Source of the DNA: Hemibagrus wyckioides | Taxonomy: Eukaryota > Chordata > Actinopteri > Siluriformes > Bagridae | Length of the DNA: 64,000 nucleotides | Assembly: GCF_019097595.1 (NCBI RefSeq) | Contig: NC_080732.1 | Coordinates: 7,656,905-7,720,904 of the forward strand | Direction: 5' to 3' | Shown: positions 11,589 through 24,309 of the stretch, one piece after another | How the letters are laid out: each line of letters opens with the position of its first letter | How positions within the stretch are numbered: position 1 is the stretch's first letter | The notes under the pieces: model-generated | What the model was told of the DNA's origin: nothing | The model's input: only the letters and a program-made list of their open reading frames with translations | The model's database searches: none | Translations under genes and position numbers: made by a program

Positions 11589-13370
11589 CGTTCAAATTTG
11601 TGCCATTAAAATCATGCATGTTGTACACTTCTGCTACAGCAGAGTCAGGTTGCTGTGCTGGTGCTTTAGTGTGGATAAGCTTCTGACTTGGCTCTTGGTT
11701 GTGACTGCTCTGTACTCCTTCTGAAGGCTACAACCTCATTAGGGGTCAATAGTAACAGACAGACATAAAGCTTCTGTTTGACTGTCACCCAAACACAGAC
11801 ACTAAACAACCCTGACCAGGATAACGTTAGTTAGTTATTAGTATGAACAAACAAACGTTTGCTTTAAGGCTGTTACCTCAGTGAACCTACTTTAAAGTTC
11901 ACCGGCTGAAACACTACTTTCTTTCATTCTTTCAGACATAATAAAATCTATATATGACATCCCAAAACAAGAACATTCATTGTCTAGTGGAAATGGATTG
12001 GAGTTAGTACGACTCGTGTTTTAAGTTTAGAAATGCTTAAAGAAGAGCTGAGAGAGCAAAACAGGTATGGTTGTAGGCACTGGGTTACAAAACACGTTAC
12101 ATAACATGGACACTACATCATGCCAAAACTGAGGGACAGCAGGGCACTCGAAAATAACGAAGAAAAGTACCAGGTATCTTCGTCTAAAAAACACTTTACT
12201 TAAGGGATCATTTATGACTGCTTGAGTGAGTGGGCACATGACAGTCATGAGACGTCGTGTGCTTTCAGCTCTGACCTACACCGCAAGTAAAAGTACAAGG
12301 AGGAACCTGGCATATTCATGATTTCTGACCAACATAACCACCCCAAATAAAGTGAAATGGGAAAATGAGTGTATTACAGCTCATTTCTAATTTCCATTTA
12401 TAACACGAGAGATAATGTGTCTAAATACAATGGACTTGGTGGTTAGTTATATGAACGAGGTTTCCCGAGAGGCACTATATTTTCTACCAAGCACGTCTTT
12501 TCTCTGAACAGTAGATTCAGACGTTCTTTAGACATGGACCTTTCTCAATCCAAATAACTTTAGAAACTTCAGAGTTTAAGTAACTGAATGGAACAGAAAC
12601 AGGAAGTATAGACAGATAATTTGCAGACTACTCTATATTTTGATAACTGAGACATGGGCCTGCAGATTTCAGATAATTATGTTTTAAAGCGTGATTTACT
12701 GAGAGGACATTTTCTATTTCTGCTATCAGATATTGGAGGAAGGAAGGAAGCGAAACCTCTGCAGATTCTTCTTACAGATGGACAAAAGGCGATGTGTAAA
12801 TTGTGTGAGATTTTTCTTTTAAAAGATAAACTAAAACATCAGTATAAGAAGGATAAAGTATGAGCATTACAAAGACAATTTGGTAAAACTTTGTAGACTA
12901 AGAAATGGTACAAGAGAATGAGCAAACAATCCAGTACAGAGCAGATATCCATGATAAGAAGTTCCAAACACTGGACATACAGAGAAGTAAGTTTGGCCAG
13001 TTAGGATAATAGGAATAAAAAAAAATCTAAATCGTATGAATAAAACCTTCTCCAACCCCCCTGCCTCCCAAAAGGCTTTCACAACCCTTTTATTTTATTG
13101 TTTACTAAGGCTTTAATTAAATGCATGTTACCTAAACTTATTACTGCTAATCTTTATTTAATTAAATCTCTGGACACAATCAGTAGACAAGTAGCCAGAA
13201 ATGGCTTTTTGTTTTGCATAAGCAAAATAAAGAATAAAAAATAAAAATAATGCGAGTTTGTTCAGACATTGTCCTTCTTTAAAAGTAGAAAAACCATGGC
13301 TGGATTAATATCCCTGAAGAAGTCAGAATAAATCATTTCAAAAAAGGCTCAATTGTTTCAAGATGATATA
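11589..13370. other. Intergenic or leader-intron DNA, nothing recognised
   Basis: If the candidate cmbl leader exon at 15.35 kb is real, this is intron. I find no exon with homology, no RNA gene and no clear repeat. Open frames here are short (up to 73 codons) and carry no familiar motif. Confidence 0.4.
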
Positions 13371-14452
13371 CACTATACTGCCAAACGTTTTGGGGCGTTA
13401 GCCTTTACATGCACATGAACTTTAATATGACGCCCATTCTTAATCCGTAGGGTTCAATATGGAGTTGTCCCGCCCTTTGCAGCTATAACAACTTCAACTC
13501 TTCTGGGAAGGCTTTCCACAAGGTTTAGGAGTGTGTTTATGGGAAGTTTTTGACCATTCCTGTAGATGCACATCTGTAAGGTCAGGCACTGATCTTAGAC
13601 AGAGAAAGCCTGGCTTGCAGTCTCCGCTCTAATTCATCCCAAAGGTGTTATAACAGGTTGAGGGCACTCAAGTTCCTCCACACCAAACTCGCTCATCCAT
13701 GTCTTTATGGACCTTGCTTCGTGGACTGGTGTGCAGTCATGTTGAAACAGGAAGGGGCCATCCCCAAACTGTTCGACAAAGCTGTCCTGGTATGCTGAAG
13801 CATTAAGAGTTCCTTTCACTGGAACTAAGGGGCCAAGCCCTTATACTGATAAGAAAAACACCACCACACCATAACCCCCCCTCCACCAAACTTTACACTG
13901 CAGTCAGACAGGTAACATTCTACTGGTCAAACCCAGACTCGTCTATCGGATTGCCAGGCAGAGAAGCGTGATTCATTCGGAGTCCAGTGGCGGCGTGCTT
14001 TACACCACTGCATGCGACTCTTTGCGTTTCACTTGGTGATGTAAGGCTTGGATGAAGCTGCTCGACCATGAAAACCCATTCCCATACACACTGATCTTAA
14101 GATAATCTGAAGGCCACAGGACGTTTTTGGAGGTCTGTAGCTATGGACTCTGCAGAAAGTTGGCGACTTCTGTGCACTGTCCGTCTCAGCATGCGCTGAC
14201 CCCGCTCTGTGATTTTACATGGAATACCACTTCGTGGCTTTGTTATAATACCACTAACAGATGACCGTGGAATATTTAGTAGTGAGGAAATTTCACGGAT
14301 GGACGCTTGACTTCACTGAGCTCCTGAGAGAGACCCATTCTTTCACAAATGTTTGTAGAAGCAGTCTGCATGCCTAGGGGATTGATTTGAAGGGAAGGAA
14401 AACCTGAATCAATGATTTGGAGGGGTGTCCCAAAACTTTTGGCAATATAGTG
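13371..14452 (-). mobile_element. Tc1-like transposon (family D), near full length, inactive
   Basis: This 1,082-bp element has inverted ends 'cactatactgccaaacgttt' and 'aacttttggcaatatagtg' and TA on both sides (13369-13370 and 14453-14454). The transposase reads on the minus strand; a fragment near 13.63-13.82 kb has LFQHDCTPVHEARSIKTW, the second catalytic-Asp region of the DDE domain. Other conserved blocks are present in mixed frames, so the gene is broken by indels. Internally deleted relatives lie at 55083-55584 and 56503-56750. Confidence 0.8.
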
Positions 14453-15345
14453 TATTATTCGGGAAGAACGCTGTCCATGCTAGCTGCTTTAGCTCTCTGG
14501 ATGTAAACAGTTACTTTTTTTCATGAAACTGGATTATTGACTAAAATTACTCATTACACATTGATTTTTACAGGTTCGTTTAAAAGTGCTTGAAGCAAAT
14601 ATTTATTTATTTGGGATCAGGAGTAACGTAACCTTCTGCAGTTTTAATAGCAGTCTGCAAAACGCTCACTAGCTCTGATTACTAAGAAGATGACGAAGCC
14701 TGCACCTTAAAAATAATAATGTTTATTTTATATCACAGATTTTATTATTATTATTATTGTGTTTATTGTTCTGAGAAATTTTGCTAATTGAAAAGTCTGT
14801 TTGTCATCGAAATCTAGTCGTGCACGTGCCTCTTTACAAATCATTTATAACATACAATAACACGCTCGAGACTTCCAGCGTTACATGCAATAACACGCAC
14901 CAAGTTCTGTTACGAATTAAGGACACTTAGTTTCTGGGTTGAAATGCGTTTATATGGGCTTTATAGGGGGGGGGAGCTGGTGAACTTTGCAACTCTGCTG
15001 TGTAAGAAGTAAAAGTGCAAGTTGACTGGAAACAGTACTGAAACGTGACCCATTTCTGAGGACGTGCACAAGCACGAATCCAAACAGGATTGGCGCGGCG
15101 GCCATCTTGTGTACGCGTAAACGTGATGAACACACAGTACAGATTCAGCCTTTATAGCCTGCACTTCGTCCGGACTCGATCATGCAACAGATTTAGGTTA
15201 ACGATACAGCAAACTAATTATCCAGTCGATGCTTAAAAAAAAACCCTACGATAACATCAAGCCTGCTTCTTCGCAAATACGTCCTTCTTGTTCGCGTTCA
15301 TAAATGCTCTTTAGCCACAACGGTTTCCCTGATCCGTTTGCATTT
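14453..15345. other. Non-coding stretch, probably cmbl leader intron or flank
   Basis: No gene is recognised. Around 15085-15110 the plus strand reads 'attggcgcggcggccatctt', that is an inverted CCAAT box and a YY1-like CCATCTT, promoter-like elements of unknown relevance. Confidence 0.35.
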
Positions 15346-15352
15346 TACTTAC

Positions 15353-15530
15353 CTTGTTATTTTTTTTAAGCAACCAAAACGATTGTAGCGATAAAGGAAC
15401 AGTCTCTCAAACCGGAGAGGTCGAAGAGGAAAACACTCATTTATCAGAGCATGGCCCCTTTAGAAACGCCCTCAGAGAACTGTTGGATTTTTCCACCAAG
15501 AGCCAGATCCAAATGGGCGGGGCCTAGCTC
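15353..15530 (-). promoter_or_regulatory. Candidate cmbl leader exon and promoter
   Basis: The minus strand has a textbook donor ACAAG|GTAAGT with the exon ending at 15353. Upstream in the same sense is a GC box (gggcggggcc, 15515-15524). cmbl's first coding exon starts exactly at its ATG, so a leader exon of this kind is required. Assigning this one to cmbl is inference from position and strand. Confidence 0.4.
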
Positions 15531-15945
15531 CCACTATAGGCTACCTATGATTTATAGTTACGGTGAAGAAAGATAGCACGTTAGAATCGTCCGCAATTCG
15601 AGACGTGCTATCAAATGTTAGCATGCAAGCGCATTTTGAACTAGAGCCACATATTTGGATCCGAACCACGAATTCGGAGTCGGCTCCGGCTGCAGAGATA
15701 CACGTCTCTTCGATTTTCTGCACACCACTATAGCAGAATACAACTGCAATACTGTGTGCACACGCTAGATGGCGACAGTCTCCAATGATTAGGCGTGAAT
15801 AGCTTATAGTTATAGGTAGAAGTTAATAGGCAGCACTGGCGTGTAATTGAGTGTGCTCTACACATTGTGATATCCATTTCCGTCATAAAACATCGTGACT
15901 TAAGTGGAAATATTACTCTTAACTATGTTATAATTTCTAAATGCA

Positions 15946-15948
<3 letters not shown>

Positions 15949-15979
<31 letters not shown>
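15949..15979. repeat. (AT)n microsatellite
   Basis: About 15 AT units without interruption, between the cmbl flank and the tRNA gene. Confidence 0.9.
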
Positions 15980-15983
<4 letters not shown>

Positions 15984-16030
15984 TGGAAGTCAGTTTAGGT
16001 TTGGCTTGATAAAGTTTATGTATTTATTCA

Positions 16031-16231
<201 letters not shown>

Positions 16232-16659
16232 TTAACACCGAGTTATGTTTGTCAGAATGCTAATATGGCTCCAGAAAAAAGTATGTAGTAGAAGGAAATA
16301 CTACAAGATGATCACAATTTAAAGAAAGCTAATCAAAAATATCGATTAGCCAAAGCACATAAAAATAAAGCACTATGGCTGATTAGCTTTATCGAGAGTG
16401 TGATTTAAACAGATTAGCTAGCCTTCAGTGTTTGAAGCCTTCTGTACCATCTTCTCCAGAAACAAACTTTATGCACGTTTTGGGGCTCAGAATGTTAATG
16501 AATTCGTTTAAAACTTGACAAAGATGAGAGAACATTTTCCCCAGAAGAACTTTAACAGTGTGTATTTTTGTTGAAAAGTACACTAATTAAAACTTCACTA
16601 CACATAAACATTTACACTCATGAAAAATATACTACACTAAACATTACCAGTTACACAAA

Positions 16660-17890
16660 TCGTCCATTTTATCACATCCCAAAGGTGTTGTATTGGATTA
16701 GATTGAGATCCGGTAATTGTGAAGGCCAGTGAAGAGCACTGAACTTGTTATCATGTTCATGAAACCAATTTGAGACGACATTTTTGCATCGTGAGATGGT
16801 CCATTATCTGGCTGGAAGTAGTCATTAGAAGATGGTAAATTGTGGCCATGAAGAGATGCACATGGTCAGCAACAATAGTCGGTGACATTCAAGTGATGAC
16901 TGATTCGTACTAACAGCCCCAAAGTGTGCCATGAAAACATTCCCTCACACGATTACACCACCTCCGGCAGCCTGGGCTGTTGACACAGCGCAGGTTGGGT
17001 CCATGGTTTTATGTCTTCCGTCAAAGCTCTTATTATTCTTCGCACTGCACCTCGTTCCCTCCAATCCACTAGCACTGCTCGACTGGTCCCACCATCTCTC
17101 AGGGTAAGAGGTAGGTATACATCTACACTCTTCTCTGTTCTGGCACCAAGGTGGTGGAATGACCTTCCCATATATCTCCAAACAGACAAGTATGTATAAA
17201 TATAAAACCTAACACAGTTTTTAGGCTGACGGTATCCTGTATCTGTGACCTACTGAACCAGTGTTAATGTATTCATCGATAGAGACTTCAAAGCACATTT
17301 GTACATCGCTCTGTAAATAGAAATGTTGTTGACATCAAATTCTGACCATACCATCTGTGTATGTCAGCAGTAAGTGAGATTCATCAGACCAAGATACATT
17401 TTTCAGTCTTCACCTGTCCAGTTTTGGTGAGTCTGTGCCCACTGCAGTGTCAGCTTTAAGTTCTTGGCAGACAGAAGTGGAATTGATGTGGTCTTCTGCT
17501 GTTGTAGCCCATCAGCCTCAAGGTTTCACACCTTGTGCATTCTGAAATGCTCAGCACAAAAGTACAGAGGAAAAAGGAAACAGGATCATCTGTCAGCTTG
17601 AAACAGTCTGGCCATTCCATTTAATTTCTCTCATCAAGGCATTTATGTCCACAGAACTGCTGTTTACTAGATGTTTCTTCTTTATTGCACCATTCTGAGT
17701 AAATCCCAGGAGATCAGCAGTTATAGAAATACTCGAACTAGTCCATCTGGCACCAACATCATACCACTGTCACAATCACTGAGATCACAGTTTTTCCCTA
17801 TTCTGATGATTTTATTTAATGCACTGCTGTCACAAGATTGATAATTGCATGAAAGTGGAGGTGTACAGGTGTTTCTAATAATGTGCTCCA
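16660..17890 (-). mobile_element. Tc1-like transposon relic split by a LINE fragment
   Basis: The minus strand keeps a transposase-like segment (TMDPTCAVSTAQAAGGGVIV, near 16.95-17.02 kb) and the 3' flank keeps characteristic blocks ('gtggtcttctgctgttgtag' at 17488-17507; end 'caggtgtttctaataatg'). The element is interrupted at about 17.02-17.34 kb by unrelated DNA in the opposite sense. The same family is represented at 40-520. Confidence 0.65.
17020..17345 (+). mobile_element. LINE 3'-end fragment (L2/Rex-like) inserted in a Tc1 relic
   Basis: The plus strand encodes a C-terminal reverse-transcriptase tail signature (STARLVPPSLRVRGRYTSTL, then LFSVLAPRWWNDLP). It is followed by a tail with 'cacatttgtacatcgctctg', the usual 3' end of such elements. 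Everything 5' is missing, as expected for a 5'-truncated copy. Confidence 0.65.
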
Positions 17891-17898
17891 TTAATCTA

Positions 17899-20330
17899 TA
17901 GTCAGGTCCTTAAATATTTGGACTGTGACACTGCAACCAACGGCGACTCTATTGACTTGGAGGAGTATACGGCCTCAGTGACTGGCTACATCGGGAAGTG
18001 CATCGATGACGTGACCGTCTCCAAGACCATCACCACACGCTCCAAGCAGAAGCCGTGGATGACCTACTCTCCTGAGGTCAAGAGACTCCGCCTTCAGAGC
18101 AGGGGACAGGGCGGCCTTAAAAACAGCGAGGGCCAAAGTGTCCCGAGCCATCAGAGAAGCAAAGCGCGCACACGCCCAGAGAATCCATGGCCACTTCCAG
18201 GACAGCGGAGACTCCCGGTGCATGTGGCAGGGCATTCAGGCCCCCAGGCATTCAGATCACGAACTACAGGACAACTTCACCTGCCTGTGACAGTGATGCC
18301 TCCCTCCCAGACACGCTGAACGACTTCTACGCTCGGTTTGAGGCACAGAACAACACAACAGCGAGGAAGACCATTCTTCCTCCTAAGGACCAGGTGCTCT
18401 GTCATTCCACAGAGAACTCTATGCAGAGTTAACCCACGGAAGTCTGCTGGACCAAACAACATTCCTGGCAGAGTGCTCAGGGAGTGTGCAGAGCAGCTAG
18501 CAGATGTCTTCACAGACATCTTCAACATCTCGCCTGAGCAGCTCCATCATCCCTACGTGCCTCAAGACAACGAGCATCGTCTCTGTGCCAAAGAAGTCTA
18601 CGGTTTCCTGCCTCAGTGACTACCGTCCCGTCGCACTCATACCAATCGTGATGAAATGCTTCGAGAGGCTCGTCATGAGGCACATCAAAACACAACTACC
18701 ACCCTCACTGGACCCCTTGCAGTTTGCGTATCGTCCTAACCGATCCACGGACGATGCCATCACCACAACCCTCCATCTTGCCCTTACACACCTGGACTGT
18801 AAGAACTCCTATGTTCAAATGCTGTTCAACACAATCATCCCTCAGCAGCTGATTGAGAAGCTGAGTCTCCTGGGCCTGAACACCTCTCTCTGCAACTGGA
18901 TCCTGACTGGGAGACCCCAGTCAGTTCGGATCAGGAACAGCATCTCCAGCACCACCACACTGAGCACTGGAGCTCCTCAGGGCTGTGTGCTCAGTCCACT
19001 GCTGTTCACCTTGCTGACTCACGACTGTGCAGCAATGCACAGATCCAACCACATCGTCAAGTTTGCCGATGACACGTCGACAAGACTAAAGAGATGGTTG
19101 TTGACTTCAGGAGAGCACAGAGTGACCATTCTCCACCGTTCATCGAGGGATCCTCTGTGGAGATCGTCAAAAGCACCAAATTCCTTGGTGTTCATCTGGC
19201 AGAGAACTTCACCTGGTCACGCAACACCAGCTCCATCACCAAGAAAGCCCAGCAGCGCCTCTACTTCCTGAGGAGGCTGAGGAAGGCTCATCTCCCTCCC
19301 CCCATCCTGACTGTGTTCTACAGAGGGACCATCGAGAGAGTCCTGAGCAGCTGCATCACTGCCTGGTTTGGGAACTGCACCATCTTGGATTGCAAGACCC
19401 TTCAGCGGATAGTGAAGACAGCTGAGAAGATCATCAGAGTCTCTCTCCCCTCTATCACGGACAATTACACTACACGCTGCATCCGCAAAGCCAAAAGCAT
19501 TGTGGATGACCTCACACACACTCTTCACCATTGTGCCATCTGGAAAGAGATACCGGAGCATTCGAGCCCTCACAACCAGACTGTGTAACAGGTTCTTTCC
19601 TCGATCCATCAGGCTCCTCAACACCCAGGACTGAACTGTACAAAACTATCTGTCTCTCACACACACATACACACACACACTCTCTCTCCCTCACCTGTGT
19701 GGACACACACACATAACTTATATTTTTCAATACTTATTGCACTCCCTCAACCCTTGTGTTTATTACATCTGCTGCTATATTTATATTTATGTTTATTTCT
19801 ATTTTGCACTACCTCAACTGCTGCTATTGTATTTTTGCACAATACATGTCGTCAGGTCTCAAAGTTGTACATCCTCTCATTTTATTTCATTTCATTTCCA
19901 TTTCATTGCACGTTCGTTTTCTTTTTTCGGCGCTAAGTGTCCTGTTTTTTTGTGTTGTCTTTTTGTACTTATTTTGCACCGTCTTGTCGTTGCTTTGTTT
20001 GCACCTAGCTGCACACTTTGCACTTTATGTGGCTTGGACAAACTTCGGTCCTAGCTCTGTGTTGTTTTTTGTGTTTGAACTATATGTTGTATATTTCTGT
20101 AGCACCAGGTCCTGGAGAAACGTTGTTTCATTTCACTATGTACTGCGTCAGCTATATGTGGTTGAAATGACAATAAAGCTTCTTGAATCTTGAATCTTTT
20201 TGAATTTGTACACCGCCACATTCAATATGAAATTAAGCAATCAAGATGTGATTGTAGACTTTCAGTTTAAATTCAATTGAATTTCATTGAAGTGGTCTGG
20301 TTACAAACTTAATGCTCCCTTGTACACTCA
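17899..20330. mobile_element. DNA-transposon relic split by a LINE
   Basis: The left piece 'agtcaggtccttaaatattt' (17901-17920) and the right piece 'gtacaccgccacattcaat' with 'aatcaagatgtgattgtaga' (about 20207-20262) are neighbouring parts of a widespread fish DNA repeat. Here they are separated by a LINE at about 17933-20199. No coding sequence of its own is seen. Confidence 0.55.
17933..20199 (+). pseudogene. Dead non-LTR retrotransposon (Rex/CR1-like LINE), reverse transcriptase
   Basis: The plus strand carries a broken reverse-transcriptase frame. Visible pieces, in order, are [60 protein letters not shown] and KFADDTST (the catalytic FADD box), then in a second frame [15 protein letters not shown] and [20 protein letters not shown]. 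Internal deletions remove sequence before NTIIPQ and after FADD, and several frameshifts occur; the endonuclease is absent. The 3' end is a long T-rich UTR ending 'aaagcttcttgaatcttgaa', a short-repeat tail typical of CR1-group elements. A tail-only copy lies at 32014-32395. Clade assignment is tentative. Confidence 0.85.
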
Positions 20331-21355
20331 CTGGCATGTGGTAGGTACATGCTCAATAAGGGGAGGCCTGTAGGGGTTCAGATCAGTTTTCATGGATGCA
20401 TGAAGCTGGAAATGTCTGGCTTCCCCACAGCACCAACAAACCTGCCCAGGCTTTTGCCCAGTTCTGTTGGGCATGTGAGGTTTCCTCTGTGTGGAGAGAG
20501 AGGAAAAGAGGGATGGGAGGAAAATTAAAGAGAAAACCAGTTCAATTTTTGGCCTCTTTGTTATAGCAATCCAACTAATGTAGTAGTCTGCCTATGAGCA
20601 GCACCTCAACACAGAAGCAGTAGTTGCCCACTGGTTGGCTAGACAGTAAGAAATGAGCAAGATTGAGCAGAACTGAGAACGTGAATTAACACGGCGCAAT
20701 TACGTAGTAGAGAGCATTCAATACTTTAGCTGTGCTAAGAAAAAGGCCCGCTAGTGCAGGGGCTGGTGGACTGAAACAAAAATATTGAAATATTAAAAAG
20801 TCTTCATTCAGTGGAGATACAGGCACATGCATGGAAACCCAATTCTGGTCCACATATGCATGGTTGCAGTCTCAGGTTTGAAGACTGTGGTTTGGCATTG
20901 CATTTAGCCTGGAAAAGAAGAATGGAAAAAACACAGATCACCTTGGGAAATGTGCAAGAAAGTAAGATTTAAGTGTCATACTGAGCGACAGAATAGCTCA
21001 TAGCTGACAGCATGGAATTAATGGATAAAGCAAAATAATGACGGAACCCAATTCATGGTTCGGAATGGTATAAAAAGTAGAAAATACACTCCGCTGTGAA
21101 GATAATAAAGATGATAGGATTCTGATGTGTCTCAAGAAGATCGATGGGAAATGAAGGACATATCACAATGGTAGTTGTATATGATGTAACACAGTCTATG
21201 TGATTATTACACAAGTCTCGTCATGTGTGTGTACAAACACAATCTGGTATCCATGTGATACTTTCCAACCCTTGGCAGTTCGGCTGATTGATTACTAAAG
21301 AAATAAAAATCAGCTGTATTACAAAAAGCTATAGATACAGTGATAAGCTAAAATA
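20331..21355. other. Intergenic DNA, nothing recognised
   Basis: No coding exon, RNA gene or clear repeat was found between the LINE complex and the Tc1-like element at 21356. Confidence 0.4.
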
Positions 21356-22903
21356 CAGTGCCTTGCAAAAGTATTCACCCCCCTTGGCATTTTTCATGTT
21401 TTGTTACATCATAACCTGTAATTTAAATGTTTTTTTAATCTGAATTTTATGTGATGGATCTGCACAAAATAGTCTAAGTTGGTGAAGTGAAATGATATAA
21501 AAAAGAATTTTTAAAAATTAAAAATCTGAAAATTGGCATGTGCATATGTATTCACAAGCTTTTCTATGAAGCCCCTCAAAAGTTCTAGTGCAACCAATTA
21601 CCTTCAGAAGTCACATAATTAGTGAAATTAGTCACATGATCTGTCAGTATAAACACACTTTTTCTGAAAGGCCCCAGACGCTGCAACACCACTAAGCAAG
21701 AGGCATCACACCATGAAGACCAAGGAGCTCTCCAAACAAGTCAGGGACAAAGTTGTTACGAAGTCAGGGTTGGGTTATAAAAAAATATCCAAATGTTTGA
21801 TGATCCCCCGGAGCACCATCAAATCCATCATCTTCAAATGGAAAGAACATGGTACCACAACAAACCTGCCAAGAGAGGGCCGCCCACCAAAACTCACAGA
21901 CCGGGCAAGGAGGGCATTAATCAGAAAGGCAGCACAGAGACCAAAGGTAACCTTGAAGGAGCTGCAGAGTTCCACAGCAGAGACTGGTGTATCTGTGCAT
22001 GGAATCACAATAAGCTGTACACTCCATAGAGCTGGGCTTTATTGAAGAGTGGCCAGAAAAAAAAAGTGGCTGTTTTGAGTTTGGCAAAAGACATGTGGGC
22101 GACTCCCCAAATGTATGGAGGAAGGTGCTCTGGTCAGATGAAACTAAAATTGAACTTTTCGGCCACCAAGGAAAACGCTATGTCTGGCGCAAACCCAACA
22201 CATCCCATCACCCCAAGAACACCATCCCCACAGTGAAACATGGTGGTGGCAGCATCATGCTGTGGGGATGTTTTTCATCAGCAGGGACTGGGAAACTGAT
22301 CCGAGTCGAGGGAAAGATGGATGGTGCTAAATACAGGGATATTCTTGAGCAAAACCTGTTTCAGTCTGCCTGTGATTTGAGACTGGGACGTCTCCAGCAG
22401 GACAATGACCCGAAGCATACTGCTAAAGCAACACTCGAGTGGTTTGAGGGGAAACATTTAAATATGTTGGAATGGCCTAGTCAAAGCCCAGACCTCAATG
22501 CAATTGAGAATCTGTGGTCAGACTTGAAGATTGCTGTTCACAAGCAGAAACCATCCAACATGAAGGAACTGGAGCAGTTTTGCCTTGAGGAATGGGCAAA
22601 AATCCCAGTGGCAAGATGTGGCAAGCTCATAGAGACTTATCCAAAGCTGTAATTGCCACAAAAGGTGGCTCTACAAAGTACTGACTTTAGGGTGGTGAAT
22701 AGTTATGCATGCTGAAGTTTTGTTATTTTGTCCTATTTGTTGTTTGCTTCACAATAAAAAAAAAATCACATCTTCAAAGTCGTAAGCATGTTCTGTAAAT
22801 GAAATGATGCAAACCTTTTTCACACAATCCATTTTACTTCCAGGTCGTGAGGCAACAAAACGAAAAATGCCAAGGGGGGGGTGAATACTTTTGCAAGGCA
22901 CTG
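21356..22903 (+). mobile_element. Tc1-like transposon (family E), complete ends
   Basis: This 1,548-bp element is flanked by TA (21354-21355 and 22904-22905). Its terminal inverted repeats share CAGTGCCTTGCAAAAGTATT and continue for about 40 bp with one small length difference in the C run. It carries one transposase gene in the forward sense (21713-22652), broken. Of the Tc1-like copies here it is the least decayed. Confidence 0.92.
21713..22652 (+). pseudogene. Tc1-like transposase, one nonsense codon and deletions
   Basis: The cut-and-paste DD34E transposase of the element at 21356-22903. The first 110 codons give MKTKELSKQVRDKVVTKSGL, the helix-turn-helix (KKISKCLMIPRSTIKSII) and the GRPPKLT hook. 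They end in TGA at 22043, where relatives have GGA in GLYGRVA. About 50 bp later, after a deletion that shifts frame, the rest reads on from 22095: VLWSDETKIELF (first Asp), QDNDPKHTAKATLEWF (second Asp, with a few residues missing just before it) and NAIENLWSDLK (Glu). It ends at AKIPVARCGKLIETYPKL. Catalytic residues are present but the gene cannot give a full product. Confidence 0.9.
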
Positions 22904-22905
22904 TA

Positions 22906-24309
22906 CATCAGTATAGTGTGATGTCATACATTTAATTAAACTCTATCACTTAACATTGAAAATATTTACTAAGTAAGTGCTGTTCTGTATGTTATGCATA
23001 ATCGTCTGTTCTGATTTTAGTCAATAAAAATACCAGTTCATGACAGTGGATTCACACATGACTTGGACTTGACTGCATGATGTATGCTTAGAAAATTTTA
23101 GAGACTTAAAAAAGACCACTGAAAAACTGAACAATAGGAACATTTATTTCAGGAAAGAAATTACAAAGTCTCCAAGTAGCAATAAACCATCAGATCACAG
23201 TAAATACGTCAGTAATCTGATTAATGCTCAAGTACAGTTTAGATACAGGGCTATGTTTTATTAAACTGGATTTGTTTATTCAGATTATTTTGCTGAGGGA
23301 TATACGTGACAAGGATAAATCTAAATCGGATAGACCTGTGCATTTTATACCTTAAGCTGCACAACAGAAACCCTTTCAGGCTGTAGTTTGGTGTCTATAT
23401 GTACATGACATTGACAGCTGGTTGTGGAAAAAGAAAACGTGAACCACAAGACAGAGACACGAGGGAATAAGTTAGTATTTGAGGAAGTTCAAACCAGTAC
23501 CATATATAATATCAGTACAAAGCCAGTGACTCCCAGGGGAAAAGACATGAGGTAGGCATGTACTGATATTAAAAAAATAATTTAGTTTTACAAAAGTCTA
23601 TAATGTATAGAACTATACATTAACATTACCATTATGGGATTTGTCTTCAAGGACAAATGCAAATATGAAGCCTTAGAAATAAGCTGCCTTCTTAGTTGGA
23701 CAGAGCTTAACTTAAAGCCACGAGCAGTGCCAAAAGATGTCACCTATCCAGACAGCCCCCACCTTTGAGGTGTTGAAAATCATAATGAATCGTATAATCA
23801 ATGATAGGCATGCACCAATCATAAAGCATAATACAAAAGAAGCGAGTGTTACTACGTGAAATTCAACCAACTAGGCAAAACAATCTCAGGAATAATGTGT
23901 AGCTGGACAAAAAGAGAGATTTGATAAGTAAAAATTGTGCAATACCTTATATAGGTAATGACATGTTTCACCAATCTGCCTTTCTTCTGATCTGGCTTTT
24001 AAGGCTAAATATCATTAAGCCATTTCATCTGGAAACTTCCCCTGGGTACAATTTGACTGCTTTCATGTATTTCGCCAAACAATGATTAAACATTCATAAT
24101 TACTGACTGTTCCTCATTGACGAAGGCTCTGCATGTGTGTGCAGACTGTAGACTTGTGTGTGCCCTCAAAGACACATTTCCAGTGTATTTAAAAGGGCAC
24201 CTGGTGCTCAAAAAAAAAAAAAAAAAAAGGTTTTAGATTATGTGAGTCAGCTAGAATTAATATTAATTACAAACATTACCAACATGACAAAATTTCTCCC
24301 AGGTTAGTA
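22906..24309. other. Intergenic DNA, possibly distal klhl15 3' UTR
   Basis: No exon is recognised. On the minus strand there is an AATAAA at 23148-23143. Since klhl15 transcripts in vertebrates have long 3' UTRs, part of 23.1-26.2 kb may be its 3' UTR. That is inference from position only. Confidence 0.35.

Noticed and set aside
17975..19624. Antisense frames across the LINE, up to 135 codons.
   Set aside because: They are shadows of the reverse-transcriptase reading frames.
19737..20193. Overlapping hydrophobic frames that suggest a membrane protein.
   Set aside because: They are translations of the T-rich 3' UTR of the LINE; the hydrophobicity comes from T-rich codons.
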